From positions 1-42,189 of the forward strand of contig NZ_AZRW02000049.1 in the NCBI RefSeq assembly GCF_000512695.2: 42,189 nucleotides of DNA. The letters run 5' to 3'. Position 1 is the first letter of the stretch. Each line of letters opens with the position of its first letter. This DNA comes from Pseudomonas sp. QTF5. Lineage in GTDB: Bacteria > Pseudomonadota > Gammaproteobacteria > Pseudomonadales > Pseudomonadaceae. A program made the translations under genes and the position numbers. Positions 16,051 through 24,465 of the stretch are shown here, piece by piece. Under the pieces are notes generated by a model. The model had not been told where the DNA came from and did no database searches. It was given only the letters and a program-made list of their open reading frames with translations.

Positions 16051-16599
16051 CTATTCTCCGCCATCATTGTTCATTGCGGGCGCCGCGTCAGCCGCAGCCA
16101 CTTCCAGCAGTAGACCCTTGCGTGCCACCACCCGGACTTGTTGTCCCGGTTGCAGCGGTGTTTCGCTCAATACCTGCCATTGCTCGCCTTGCAGATGGAC
16201 CCAGCCGATATACGCATCGCCAGCCTGCAACGACGTTACCGGCGTCACGCTGCCGAGTAATTCGTCATCGCCGCTGACGTTGCGGCGCGGTCGGGTTTTC
16301 AAGGCGTGGATCAGCAGGAAAATCAGCAGCAAGGCACTGATCAACCCCAGGCCGATCATCAAGGGAACAGGGACCTCGGTATTGGTCAGAATCACCGCGC
16401 CGATCACGAACATCACAATGCCGCCCAGACCGACCACGCCGTAATTGGGCAAGGCCGCCTCGGCGATCAGAAATGCAATGCCGAACGTGATCAGCCAGAT
16501 CCCGATAGGGTTGGGAACCAGCAGGACGAGGGTGTCCGCTGCGAAAACCGATCCACTCAAGGCCAACAGCAGCGCAATTGCACAGCAACGAATGTTCAC
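16051..16599 (-). CDS. NfeD family protein, short form without protease domain
   Basis: A 182-residue membrane protein. A signal-like segment (RCCAIALLLALSGSVFA) is followed by three transmembrane helices (IGIWLITFGIAFLIAEAAL, VVGLGGIVMFVIGAVIL, PLMIGLGLISALLLIFLL) and a C-terminal OB-fold (ELLGSVTPVTSLQAGDAYIGWV...GQQVRVVARKGLLLEV). The ClpP-like serine protease half of long NfeD proteins is absent. The OB-fold is the part thought to contact stomatin/slipin partners, and slipin follows directly. Start GTG 16599 is preferred over ATG 16620 because GGAGG lies just before it. The short form may be a normal variant rather than a deletion. Confidence 0.88.
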   Translation of the reverse strand: MNIRCCAIALLLALSGSVFAADTLVLLVPNPIGIWLITFGIAFLIAEAALPNYGVVGLGGIVMFVIGAVILTNTEVPVPLMIGLGLISALLLIFLLIHALKTRPRRNVSGDDELLGSVTPVTSLQAGDAYIGWVHLQGEQWQVLSETPLQPGQQVRVVARKGLLLEVAAADAAPAMNNDGGE

Positions 16600-16811
16600 T
16601 TGACCCTCCGGGAGAGTCATCCGTCCGCGAGCCGTTCATGACTCTGTATACAAGTCTAGTTGAGCCTGCACTTGTATGAATTTTGACCAGTTGTCGACAG
16701 TGTCCGACGGGCGGATTTCCCGCCGGATCCCCTCGGCGGGCCTAGACTTTTAAGGAAGACAAAAAGTTAACTATCGTCCGCGATGCATTGCTACGGACAC
16801 CGAGGTGCATC

Positions 16812-17279
16812 ATGCGAATGGCAAAAACCGTGCAGAACAGCCTCGATAAGGCTCACTGCGAATATGACATCGTTTCTCACCCGCACTCGGCCAGCAGCCT
16901 TGAAACGGCTCGGCTCGCGGGCATCCCTGCCGAACGGGTCGCCAAATCGGTGATTCTCGATGACCGTCATGGCCACTACTTGATGGCTGTGCTGCCCGCC
17001 AGTCGTCACCTGGACCTGAGCAAAGTACGTGGCAGCAGCGAATGGCAAGTCACCCGTGAAAGCAACCTGCCGCACCTGTTCGACGATTGCGAACGCGGCG
17101 CCGTGCCTGCACTGGGCGAATCCTACGGGATGGATATGGTCATCGACCCACAGCTGACCCGGCAGAAAGACATCTACCTGGAAGCCGGCAACCACAACAA
17201 TCTGGTACACATGAGCGTGCCGGAATTTCTGAAAATGGTGCCGCATGCCGAGGTGTGCGAGTTGAGTCTGTCGGCATAG
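16812..17279 (+). CDS. YbaK/EbsC-type aminoacyl-tRNA deacylase
   Basis: A 155-residue protein of the YbaK/ProX editing-domain family that hydrolyses mischarged aminoacyl-tRNAs in trans. Visible features are YDIVSHPHSASSLETARLAG, the lysine in RVAKSVILDD (the catalytic lysine region), LMAVLPASRHLDLSKV, and GAVPALGESYGMDMVID. Start 16812 is chosen for GAGGTG five bases upstream. It is monocistronic, followed by a REP pair. Which amino acid it edits (Cys, Ala or other) cannot be read from the sequence. Confidence 0.9.
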   Translation: MRMAKTVQNSLDKAHCEYDIVSHPHSASSLETARLAGIPAERVAKSVILDDRHGHYLMAVLPASRHLDLSKVRGSSEWQVTRESNLPHLFDDCERGAVPALGESYGMDMVIDPQLTRQKDIYLEAGNHNNLVHMSVPEFLKMVPHAEVCELSLSA

Positions 17280-17298
17280 CGTCGACATAACCGCTGTC

Positions 17299-17365
17299 AT
17301 CGCGGGCAAGCCTCGTTCCTACGGGAATTGCGAAAACCCTGTGGGAGCGAGGCTTGCCCGCGAAT
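17299..17365. repeat. REP inverted pair, GCGGGCAAGCCTCG family
   Basis: Arms at 17299-17322 and 17340-17365 form an imperfect palindrome (ATCGCGGGCAAGCCTCGTTC against GAGCGAGGCTTGCCCGCGAA). A third, related REP family. Confidence 0.85.
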
Positions 17366-17414
17366 AGCCGCGCCACGGTCACCCATCCAATACGCAATTA
17401 CGAAGGAGCCAAAC

Positions 17415-17660
17415 ATGGAATCCCCTACCCACAGCCTCCCATCGCTCTTCAAACAACTCGGCCTGCCTGATGACGCCGAAAGCATCGATAAATTCATCGC
17501 TACCCATTCACCGCTCAAACCCGAACTGCACCTGGCGGACGCATTCTTCTGGAACGAGAGCCAGGCAGAGTTGCTGCGTGAGGAGATTCTGGATGATGCG
17601 GATTGGGCGGAGGTTGTGGATCAGCTGGATGTGCTGCTGAGGAAGGGGCGGGGGGTGTAA
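17415..17660 (+). CDS. DUF2789 family protein
   Basis: An 81-residue acidic soluble protein, MESPTHSLPSLFKQLGLPDD, then IDKFIATHSPLKPELHLADAFFWNESQAELLREEILDDADWAEVVDQLDVLLRK. These are the two helical blocks typical of DUF2789, a small gammaproteobacterial family of unknown function. AAGGAG lies eight bases before the ATG. Its stop codon is 3 bp from the end of the convergent toxin gene, so the two transcripts must overlap. Confidence 0.88.
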   Translation: MESPTHSLPSLFKQLGLPDDAESIDKFIATHSPLKPELHLADAFFWNESQAELLREEILDDADWAEVVDQLDVLLRKGRGV

Positions 17661-17663
17661 CAA

Positions 17664-17945
17664 TCATCTTTCTGGTGGCCACTGTCGGGATGTATGCGCT
17701 AGAGCGAGTATCCAGATCGCATCTGGCCCCAATTCATAAACGACGCGATAGCTCTGATGTGGAATTAACTCGCGGGTACCTGTGATGATTCCGACAGGGC
17801 CGCTTTCAGGGTATTGGGCAATGCGGGATATCGCGTCTTTGAAGCGGTTGTCCATGTCGATGGCGGCTTGCGGGTTGACGGCATGCAGGTAATCCCAAAT
17901 GTCTGCACGATCCTGTGCTGCTGTTGGCGTCCAGATTATTTTCAT
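17664..17945 (-). CDS. ParE/RelE-superfamily toxin
   Basis: A 93-residue protein beginning MKIIWTPTAAQDRADIWDYL, with PQAAIDMDNRFKDAISRIAQYPESGP, TRELIPHQSYRVVYEL and WILALAHTSRQWP. This is the ParE-type fold: an N-terminal helical hairpin and then a sheet with the conserved arginine of the RELIPHQSYRVVY strand. ParE members poison gyrase; RelE members cut mRNA. The sequence favours ParE. It overlaps the antitoxin gene as ATGA (start 17945, antitoxin stop 17942-17944), the usual coupling. Confidence 0.9.
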   Translation of the reverse strand: MKIIWTPTAAQDRADIWDYLHAVNPQAAIDMDNRFKDAISRIAQYPESGPVGIITGTRELIPHQSYRVVYELGPDAIWILALAHTSRQWPPER

Positions 17946-18220
17946 TCTTGTATAGCTGCTCGCACTCGCCTGGCAGTGAATTCTGCTTCAACTTCTTCAT
18001 TTGTCAGGCCATCCCCAGCGCGCATGGACACTCGGGCCTTGTCGACCTTACGTTGCAGGAATGCTTCGTACTCGCGCGATTCTCGTTGGGTTTGAACGAA
18101 TTGACGCATCATTTCCCTGACGATTTGAGAGGCAGGACGATGAGAAGCTTCTGCTTCGGCCATGAACTGTTCACGCAATTCGAGTTCGAGTTTCATCGTA
18201 AAAACGGCTTGTTTTGACAT
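17942..18220 (-). CDS. Antitoxin of the ParE-type pair
   Basis: A 92-residue protein MSKQAVFTMKLELELREQFMAEAEASHRPASQIVREMMRQFVQ..., an N-terminal strand-helix-helix resembling ribbon-helix-helix DNA-binding domains, and a charged C-terminal region (RKVDKARVSMRAGDGLTNEEVEAEF) that should wrap the toxin. This layout is common in RHH antitoxins that repress their own promoter. ATG 18220 has GAGGA eight bases upstream; a TTG three codons earlier is less likely. The region just upstream (18240-18275) contains GTATATAC, a possible operator or -10 region. Confidence 0.88.
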   Translation of the reverse strand: MSKQAVFTMKLELELREQFMAEAEASHRPASQIVREMMRQFVQTQRESREYEAFLQRKVDKARVSMRAGDGLTNEEVEAEFTARRVRAAIQE

Positions 18221-18359
18221 GTCCAAGTCCTCGGAATATGTACTGACGAAGTATATACATCTTCACTACTTTCTTTGGTTCAAGCAGTGCTTGTCACGAC
18301 AGACGGCGGTAAATTGTTTCAAAACTTGACCAACATTCCCCCCGAATGCCATATTGATA

Positions 18360-18373
18360 GTTAGCAAACTAAC
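18360..18373 (+). promoter_or_regulatory. MarR-type operator ahead of the efflux operon
   Basis: GTTAG-CAAA-CTAAC is a perfect 5-bp inverted repeat with a 4-bp spacer, about 20 bp before the likely MarR start. TTGACC at 18326-18331 followed 18 bp later by CATATT is a plausible promoter just upstream. The likely reading is autorepression by the MarR protein. Confidence 0.55.
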
Positions 18374-18390
18374 AGTATGTGCATCCCCTC

Positions 18391-18846
18391 GTGCCAAAGA
18401 CCCTCGCCGCTCTCCAGATGAACATCAGCAGCTCCATGGTGGTAGCCGCCAGGCACTGGCGGAAGATTTGCCAGACCACGCTGGCCAACTATGGAATCTC
18501 CGAAGCCTGCGCCGTGCCGTTGTTGATGATCGGGCGTTTGGGCGAGGGTGTGCGACAGGTGACGGTCGCGCAGGCGGCGGGGATGGAGAGTCCTTCTCTG
18601 GTGCGTTTGCTGGATCAGCTGTGTCATGCCGGTTACGTTTGCCGTACCGAAGACCCCCATGACCGACGCGCCAAATGCCTGAGCCTGACCGCGACCGGTC
18701 GCGAACTGGTGCAGGCGGTCGAAATCGAGCTGGTGCGTTTGCGCCATGAAGTGCTCGATGGGATCGCCCCGAGTGATCTGGAAGCGGCGCTGCGGGTACT
18801 GAAAGCTTTCGAAGCGGCCAATCATTCAGCGGTGGCCTACCCTTGA
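18391..18846 (+). CDS. MarR-family repressor of the efflux operon
   Basis: A winged-helix regulator of about 151 residues: MNISSSMVVAARHWRKICQ helix, GVRQVTVAQAAGMESPSLVRLLDQL as the helix-turn-helix, and the wing YVCRTEDPHDRRAKCLSLT with the conserved D-R-R. A C-terminal dimer helix follows. MarR proteins usually release DNA on binding an aromatic or phenolic compound. Start choice is uncertain: GTG 18391 gives VPKTLAALQMNISSS and matches relatives, while GTG 18379 would add four residues. No clear ribosome site is present. It overlaps the next gene by 4 bp (TTGA), so it is the first gene of the operon and likely its local repressor. Confidence 0.9.
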   Translation: MPKTLAALQMNISSSMVVAARHWRKICQTTLANYGISEACAVPLLMIGRLGEGVRQVTVAQAAGMESPSLVRLLDQLCHAGYVCRTEDPHDRRAKCLSLTATGRELVQAVEIELVRLRHEVLDGIAPSDLEAALRVLKAFEAANHSAVAYP

Positions 18847-20915
18847 ACGGTTTTTTCACCGGCGTGCCCCCGGCGCGGGACTGGTTCTACGGTGTGCGCA
18901 CGTTCGCGGCATCGATGATTGCGCTGTACATCGCCATGCTCATGCAAATGCCCCGTCCGTATTGGGCGATGGCCACGGTGTACATCGTTTCCAGCCCGTT
19001 CGTCGGCCCCACCAGTTCCAAGGCGTTGTACCGCGCCGTTGGCACTTTGCTCGGTGCGGCGGCGGCGGTTTTTTTCGTGCCGATGTTCGTCCAGAGCCCT
19101 TATGTGCTGGTGGTGGTCATCGCGCTGTGGACCGGGATTCTGTTGTTCCTGTCCTTGCACTTGCGCACTGCCAACAGCTACGCCTTGATGCTCGCCGGTT
19201 ACACCTTGCCGCTGATCGCCCTGCCGGTGGTGGATAACCCGCTGGCGGTGTGGGACGTGGCCGAGGCGCGCACCGAAGAGATCTTTCTCGGCATCGCCTG
19301 CGCGGCGGTGGTCGGCGCCATGTTCTGGCCGCGGCGGCTGGCGCCGGTGTTCAACGATTCGGTGAATAAATGGTTCGCCGATGCCTCGACCTACAGTCTG
19401 CGCTTCCTCAGTCGCAACGTGCAGCCGGAGGAAGTCAGCGCCCTGCGTTCATCGATGGTGGCGAACTTCAACAGCCTGGAATTGATGATCGGTCAGTTGC
19501 CTCACGAGGGCGCGCGGCCGCAGACAGTGCGCAACACCAAGGAACTGCGCGGACGAATGATCCATCTGTTGCCGGTGATCGATGCCCTCGACGACGCGCT
19601 CTATGCCCTTGAGCGGCGCACACCGGAGCTTGTGGATAAGTTCGCGCCACTGCTGACCGCGACCACCGAATGGCTAGACCAGAAAGACGCGGACCTCGAG
19701 CGCTGGCAGGCCCTGAAAAACCGGCTCGAAGCGCTGCAACCGAGTGCCGAGGTGCTGGACGATCGCAAGCAGTTGTTGTTCTCCAATGCCTTGTATCGCC
19801 TCGGCGAATGGATCGATGTGTGGCAAGACTGCCGCAGTCTGCAATACGCCATTCAGTGCGAGAGCCAGGACAGTTGGCGCGCGGTGTATCGGCACTGGCG
19901 CCTTGGTCGGCTGTCGCCGTTTCTCGACCGTGGGTTGATGCTCTATTCGGCGGCTTCCACGGTCACCGCCATCATCGTCGCCTCGGTGCTGTGGATTCTG
20001 CTCGGCTGGACCGACGGCGGCAGCGCAGTGATTCTGGCGGCGGTGGCGTGCAGTTTTTTCGCTTCGATGGACGACCCGGCGCCGCAGATCTACCGGTTCT
20101 TTTTCTGGACCGCGATGTCGGTGTTGTTCGCCAGCCTTTATCTGTTTCTGATCCTGCCCAACCTGCATGATTTCCCGATGCTGGTGCTGGCGTTCGCCGT
20201 ACCCTTTATCTGCATCGGCACCCTGACGGTAAAGCCGCAGTTCTACCTGGGCATGCTGCTGACCCTCGTCAATACCTCGTCTTTCATCAGTATTCAGGGT
20301 GCTTACGACGCGGATTTCCTCAGCTTCGCCAACTCTAACCTGGCCGGCCCCGTGGGCTTGCTGTTCGCGTTTGTCTGGACCCTGATTGCGCGGCCATTCG
20401 GTGCGGAACTGGCGGCCAAGCGCCTGACCCGTTTCAGCTGGCGCGACATCGTCGGCCTGACCGAGCCGGCCACGCTGGCCGAACACCGGCACATGGGCGT
20501 GCAGATGCTCGATCGCCTGATGCAGCATTTGCCGCGCCTGGCCATGACCGGCCAGGACACCGGCATCGCGCTGCGAGAAGTGCGCGTGGCCCTGAATCTG
20601 CTGGACCTGCTCGCCTATTCGCCGCGAGTGCCTGGTGCGCCGCAAGCGCTGCTGCGCCAGGTGGTGGCCGAAGTCGGCGAGTACTTCAAGGCCTGTCTCA
20701 ACGCCGACGAACGCTTGCCAGCACCGAGCCCGTTACTGATGACCCTCGATCGCACCCGTCGCGCCCTTGGCGGTGCGGGTGATGATGAAACCCGTCTGCA
20801 CCTGCTGCACGCCTTGAGCGGCCTGCGTTTGGCCCTGTTGCCGGGGGTCGAGTTTGTCGGCGCGGGTGAACTTGAAGAACCGCTTCCCCATGGCATCGAT
20901 GGAGCGCCTTTATGA
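18843..20915 (+). CDS. FUSC-family inner-membrane efflux protein (AaeB-like)
   Basis: A 690-residue membrane protein of the FUSC/AaeB type. It has an N-terminal block of helices (FAASMIALYIAMLMQMPRPYWAMATVYIV, then KALYRAVGTLLGAAAAVFF), a large cytosolic middle with arginine-rich helices, a second block of helices (STVTAIIVASVLWILLGWTDG) and a cytosolic C-terminal domain. AaeB exports aromatic carboxylic acids such as p-hydroxybenzoate in E. coli. The start is TTG 18843, overlapping the marR stop as TTGA; no other start lies at a sensible place. It overlaps the DUF1656 gene by 4 bp. The substrate is unknown here. Confidence 0.92.
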   Translation: MNGFFTGVPPARDWFYGVRTFAASMIALYIAMLMQMPRPYWAMATVYIVSSPFVGPTSSKALYRAVGTLLGAAAAVFFVPMFVQSPYVLVVVIALWTGILLFLSLHLRTANSYALMLAGYTLPLIALPVVDNPLAVWDVAEARTEEIFLGIACAAVVGAMFWPRRLAPVFNDSVNKWFADASTYSLRFLSRNVQPEEVSALRSSMVANFNSLELMIGQLPHEGARPQTVRNTKELRGRMIHLLPVIDALDDALYALERRTPELVDKFAPLLTATTEWLDQKDADLERWQALKNRLEALQPSAEVLDDRKQLLFSNALYRLGEWIDVWQDCRSLQYAIQCESQDSWRAVYRHWRLGRLSPFLDRGLMLYSAASTVTAIIVASVLWILLGWTDGGSAVILAAVACSFFASMDDPAPQIYRFFFWTAMSVLFASLYLFLILPNLHDFPMLVLAFAVPFICIGTLTVKPQFYLGMLLTLVNTSSFISIQGAYDADFLSFANSNLAGPVGLLFAFVWTLIARPFGAELAAKRLTRFSWRDIVGLTEPATLAEHRHMGVQMLDRLMQHLPRLAMTGQDTGIALREVRVALNLLDLLAYSPRVPGAPQALLRQVVAEVGEYFKACLNADERLPAPSPLLMTLDRTRRALGGAGDDETRLHLLHALSGLRLALLPGVEFVGAGELEEPLPHGIDGAPL

Positions 20916-21121
20916 TCGGTGATCTGGATATCAGCGGGGTGTTCCTGCCCACGCTGCTGGTGCTGATGGGCATTACCTACGTGTTGTACCTGTTGGTGCA
21001 CGGGTTGCTGACGCGCCTGCACTTTTACCGTCTGGTCTGGCACCGGGCATTGTTCAACGTGGGTCTCTACGCCTTGCTGCTCGGCGCCGTGGACTCACTC
21101 AGTCGATACCTGATGACATGA
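20912..21121 (+). CDS. DUF1656 small membrane protein (AaeX-like)
   Basis: A 69-residue protein with two transmembrane helices (FLPTLLVLMGITYVLYLLVHGLL and ALFNVGLYALLLGAVDSL), matching DUF1656/AaeX, which is always coded between the FUSC pump and the HlyD adaptor. Its job in the pump is not defined. It overlaps both neighbours by 4 bp (ATGA at each end). Confidence 0.92.
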   Translation: MIGDLDISGVFLPTLLVLMGITYVLYLLVHGLLTRLHFYRLVWHRALFNVGLYALLLGAVDSLSRYLMT

Positions 21122-22005
21122 AAAAACCTTTTTTGACCCTCGGCCGCGTGGTCCTGACGCTGTTGATCGTGACCTTCGCCGTTGTCGTGGTCTGGCGCAT
21201 GGTCATGTACTACATGTTCGCGCCCTGGACCCGGGACGGGCACATCCGCGCCGACATCGTGCAGATCGCTCCGGACGTCTCGGGGCTGATTCAGCAAGTG
21301 GAGGTGCGCGACAACCAATGGGTGAAACGCGGCCAGGTGCTGTTCAGCATCGATCAGGACCGTTTCAAACTGGCGCTGCGCCAGGCGAAAGCGGCCGTCG
21401 CCGATCGTCAGGAAACCCTGGCCCAGGCCCAGCGCGAGACCAAGCGTAACCGTGGCCTCGGCAACCTGGTCCCGGCCGAGCAACTGGAAGAAAGCCAGTC
21501 CCGTGTGGCCCGCGCCGAAGTGGCGTTAACGGAGGCGCAGGTGGCGGTGGACAGCGCCCAGCTCAACCTCGACCGCTCGCTGATCCGCAGCCCGGTGGAT
21601 GGCTACGTCAACGACCGTGCGCCGCGTTCCCAGGAGTTCGTCACCGCCGGGCGGCCGGTATTGTCGGTGGTGGACAGCAACTCGTTCCACATCGACGGTT
21701 ATTTCGAAGAAACCAAACTGGACGGCATTCATGTCGGCCAGAGCGTCGATATTCGCGTGGTCGGCGACCGCGCTCGGCTGCGCGGGCACGTGGAAAGCAT
21801 CGTCGCCGGCATCGAAGATCGCGACCGCAGCAGTGGCAGCAATCTGTTGCCCAACGTCAATCCGGCGTTCAGTTGGGTGCGGCTTGCGCAGCGTATTCCG
21901 GTGCGAATCGCTTTCGACGAGGTGCCAGCGGACTTCCGGATGATTGCCGGTCGAACGGCCACGGTGTCGATCATTGACGAGCAAACCCGGGAGCCAGCGA
22001 AATGA
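21118..22005 (+). CDS. HlyD-family periplasmic adaptor (AaeA-like)
   Basis: A 295-residue membrane-fusion protein: an N-terminal anchor helix (VVLTLLIVTFAVVVVWRMV), a lipoyl half (PWTRDGHIRADIVQIAPDVSG) and the matching half SPVDGYVNDRAPRSQEFV, a coiled-coil hairpin between them (about residues 85-150), and a beta-barrel with VDSNSFHIDGYFEET. It links the FUSC protein to the outer-membrane channel. Overlap with both neighbours is 4 bp, so the whole set is translated as a coupled unit. Confidence 0.94.
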   Translation: MKKPFLTLGRVVLTLLIVTFAVVVVWRMVMYYMFAPWTRDGHIRADIVQIAPDVSGLIQQVEVRDNQWVKRGQVLFSIDQDRFKLALRQAKAAVADRQETLAQAQRETKRNRGLGNLVPAEQLEESQSRVARAEVALTEAQVAVDSAQLNLDRSLIRSPVDGYVNDRAPRSQEFVTAGRPVLSVVDSNSFHIDGYFEETKLDGIHVGQSVDIRVVGDRARLRGHVESIVAGIEDRDRSSGSNLLPNVNPAFSWVRLAQRIPVRIAFDEVPADFRMIAGRTATVSIIDEQTREPAK

Positions 22006-23450
22006 GTAAGGCCTCAGGTTTGGCGGTTGCCGGATTAGGCTTGCTGCTGTCGGCCTGTCAGGTAGTCGGGCCGGATTATCACCTGCCGGACGAGGCCGCC
22101 GTGCACCGTGAAGACTTTCAGGGCGATCTGGCGGTGAATGGCAAACATGTCGTCTCGGCACCGGTGCCCAGTGATTGGTGGCGGTTGTATCAGGATCCGC
22201 GTCTGGACCAATTGGTGCAGCAGGCCATGGCCTCCAACACCGATTTGCGGGTGGCGGCGGCGAATCTTTCGCGGGCTCGCGCTCAAGTCGACGAAGCGCA
22301 GGCGGCGGGCGGTTGGAGCGGCGGCGTGAAAGTTGGCGCCCAGCGTTTGCAGGAGTCTGGCGAGGCGTTCTTGCTGGCGGATAAAGTGCCGGTGGCCAAC
22401 GTGGGCGATATCGGCATCACCACGTCGTATCAGTTCGACTTGTTCGGCACGTTGCAGCGCGGCATCGAAGCGGCCAAAGCCAATGCCGATGCGACCCAAG
22501 CGGCAGCGGACACCGCGCGGATTACCCTGGTGGCCGATGTGGTGCGGGCTTACACCCAGGTCTGCGCGGCCAACGAAGAGCGGGAGATCGCCCAGCATTC
22601 CCTCGACCTGCAAGCCCAGAGCACCACGCTGACCCAGCGCTTGCGTGATGCCGGGCGCGGGGATGAAACCCAGGTCACTCGCTCGCAAACCCAATTCAAA
22701 TCCTTGCGCGCCGAATTGCCGCGTTATGAAGCCGCACGTCAGGCCGGACTGTTCCGCTTATCGATGCTGCTGGCCAAACCGGTCGAGCAATTGCCTGCGG
22801 GCACCAGCGACTGCGCCGAGCTGCCGAAAATTGCGCAGTTGTTGCCGGTGGGTGACGGCGCCACGCTGCTCAAGCGTCGACCCGACGTGCGGCAAGCCGA
22901 GCGCAGATTGGCGGCCGCGACCGCCGGGATCGGCATTGCAACCGGCGAGTTGTACCCGGACATCAGCATCGGCGCGACCGTCGGCACGGTCGGTATTCTG
23001 GAGAACCTCGGCAAACCGGCGACCAATCGCTGGGGCTTCGGCCCGTTGCTGAGCTGGACCGTGCCGTCCAATGGCTCTCGCGCGCGAATCCGCGAGGCCG
23101 AAGCCGCGACCCAAAGCGCACTGGCGCATTTCGATGGCGTGGTGCTCAACGCCATTCGCGAAACTCAGACCGGCCTGGCGCAATATTCCGCGCAACTTCA
23201 GCGTCGCGATGCGTTAGCAGATGCCGAGCAATCGGCACAACTGGCGGCAGACCAGACCCACCGCTTCTTTCAGGCCGGCCGGGCGTCGTTTTTGGCGGAC
23301 CTGCAAGCCACCCGCACCTACACCGACGTACGGGCGCAACTGGCCTCGGCCAACACCCAAGTCGCCATGAGCCAGATCGATTTGTTCCTTGCTTTGGGCG
23401 GCGGCTGGGAAAGCGGACGAACGCAAGGGTCACAACCCGGCAAACCCTGA
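22002..23450 (+). CDS. Outer-membrane efflux lipoprotein (NodT/OprM family)
   Basis: A 482-residue RND/FUSC-type outer-membrane channel. The N-terminus MSKASGLAVAGLGLLLSACQ has a clear lipobox (LSAC) for lipidation. The family signature CQVVGPDYHLPDEA follows, then the two repeated helical/beta halves (WWRLYQDPRLDQLVQQAMASN and PDVRQAERRLAAATAGIGIA). It should complete a tripartite pump across both membranes with the FUSC and HlyD proteins. It is the last gene of the operon. Confidence 0.94.
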   Translation: MSKASGLAVAGLGLLLSACQVVGPDYHLPDEAAVHREDFQGDLAVNGKHVVSAPVPSDWWRLYQDPRLDQLVQQAMASNTDLRVAAANLSRARAQVDEAQAAGGWSGGVKVGAQRLQESGEAFLLADKVPVANVGDIGITTSYQFDLFGTLQRGIEAAKANADATQAAADTARITLVADVVRAYTQVCAANEEREIAQHSLDLQAQSTTLTQRLRDAGRGDETQVTRSQTQFKSLRAELPRYEAARQAGLFRLSMLLAKPVEQLPAGTSDCAELPKIAQLLPVGDGATLLKRRPDVRQAERRLAAATAGIGIATGELYPDISIGATVGTVGILENLGKPATNRWGFGPLLSWTVPSNGSRARIREAEAATQSALAHFDGVVLNAIRETQTGLAQYSAQLQRRDALADAEQSAQLAADQTHRFFQAGRASFLADLQATRTYTDVRAQLASANTQVAMSQIDLFLALGGGWESGRTQGSQPGKP

Positions 23451-23531
23451 GGCCGTTGCTATGCTTTGATTTGATGGGGGCGCGCGGCGAACCCGTCGAT
23501 CAAGGCTTGCGTTGGTCATGGGGATCTAATA

Positions 23532-24167
23532 ATGAAAAACCCTTACGCTCCCGGTTTCTGGTGCGCCATTGCAGCATTGGTTTTGCTGTCGGCCACCTAT
23601 TTCTACGGCATCATGCTGGCCCACCAGCTCGACACGGCGCTGATATTCCTCGACAGCGCGGCGGCGTTGATCGCCGTGATGGCTATCGTGGTGGTCGCCT
23701 GGGCTTCATTACAGGGCCAGCGCATCAAGAAAAAACACCTCGAACAAGGCAAGATCCTGGTACAGATCTGGGACACCAAGGTGGCTTTGCGTCGCGTCGA
23801 AACAGTGTTCGACCGGTATTTCTGGGGCAGTTACTGGCAACCGGGGCGTACGTTCCAGGAAGTCATGGGGGAACTCACCGGCACGCCATTGGAAAAAAGC
23901 CTCGAAACCTTGAAAAAACAATGCCTGGCGCTGGACAAGCAAGTGGCTGACGAGGGGTGGCACTGGCTCAACAATGCGCGAGAGCTGTCCGATGTCGCCA
24001 CTGCCATGGCCCGCGAGCGCTATCAACTGGACTTCTGCGACCCACGCGGGGAAGTGACCGGCGGGGCGGTGATCAATCGGGATTTTGAAGTGCTGGTGTA
24101 TACGTGGACTGCGCGGCTCAAGAGCTTCGATCATCAATTGGATGAGATTGAGGTTCAGTATTCATAA
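23532..24167 (+). CDS. Uncharacterised two-helix membrane protein
   Basis: A 211-residue protein with two N-terminal membrane helices (residues about 8-28 and 38-58: FWCAIAALVLLSATYFYGIML and SAAALIAVMAIVVVAWASL) and a cytosolic remainder of charged helices containing several Trp residues (YFWGSYWQPGRTF). I do not recognise the family. It is 81 bp after the efflux operon and may be transcribed with it, though a poor ribosome site (GGGGATCT) precedes the ATG. A REP pair lies just downstream. Confidence 0.75.
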   Translation: MKNPYAPGFWCAIAALVLLSATYFYGIMLAHQLDTALIFLDSAAALIAVMAIVVVAWASLQGQRIKKKHLEQGKILVQIWDTKVALRRVETVFDRYFWGSYWQPGRTFQEVMGELTGTPLEKSLETLKKQCLALDKQVADEGWHWLNNARELSDVATAMARERYQLDFCDPRGEVTGGAVINRDFEVLVYTWTARLKSFDHQLDEIEVQYS

Positions 24168-24187
24168 AGTTGTATTGGCAGGGCTGA

Positions 24188-24259
24188 CGCCTTCGCGAGC
24201 AAGCCCGCTCCCACATTGGAATGCGTTCCCCTGTGGGAGCGGGCTTGCTCGCGAAGGCG
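24188..24259. repeat. REP/BIME inverted pair
   Basis: 28-nt arms 24188-24215 and 24232-24259, exact reverse complements with a 16-nt loop. The tightest REP hairpin in the window; between the gene at 23532 and the DUF945 gene. Confidence 0.93.
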
Positions 24260-24465
24260 ATTGCATGACCGCCGAAACTCTCAACCCTTGCCAGTTGTCC
24301 ACAAGCAGCAATATCCCATAGACACTCTTTAACCTTTAATCATTGGGCCGCTTTGCGGCGCAAATGCTAATCTCCATCCCACTTTTAGCGAAGTCGAGCC
24401 GCAACCCGTCATGGGTTCAGGGAAGACGACCACACTTCCAACAACGGACATTGATCGGGTACTTC

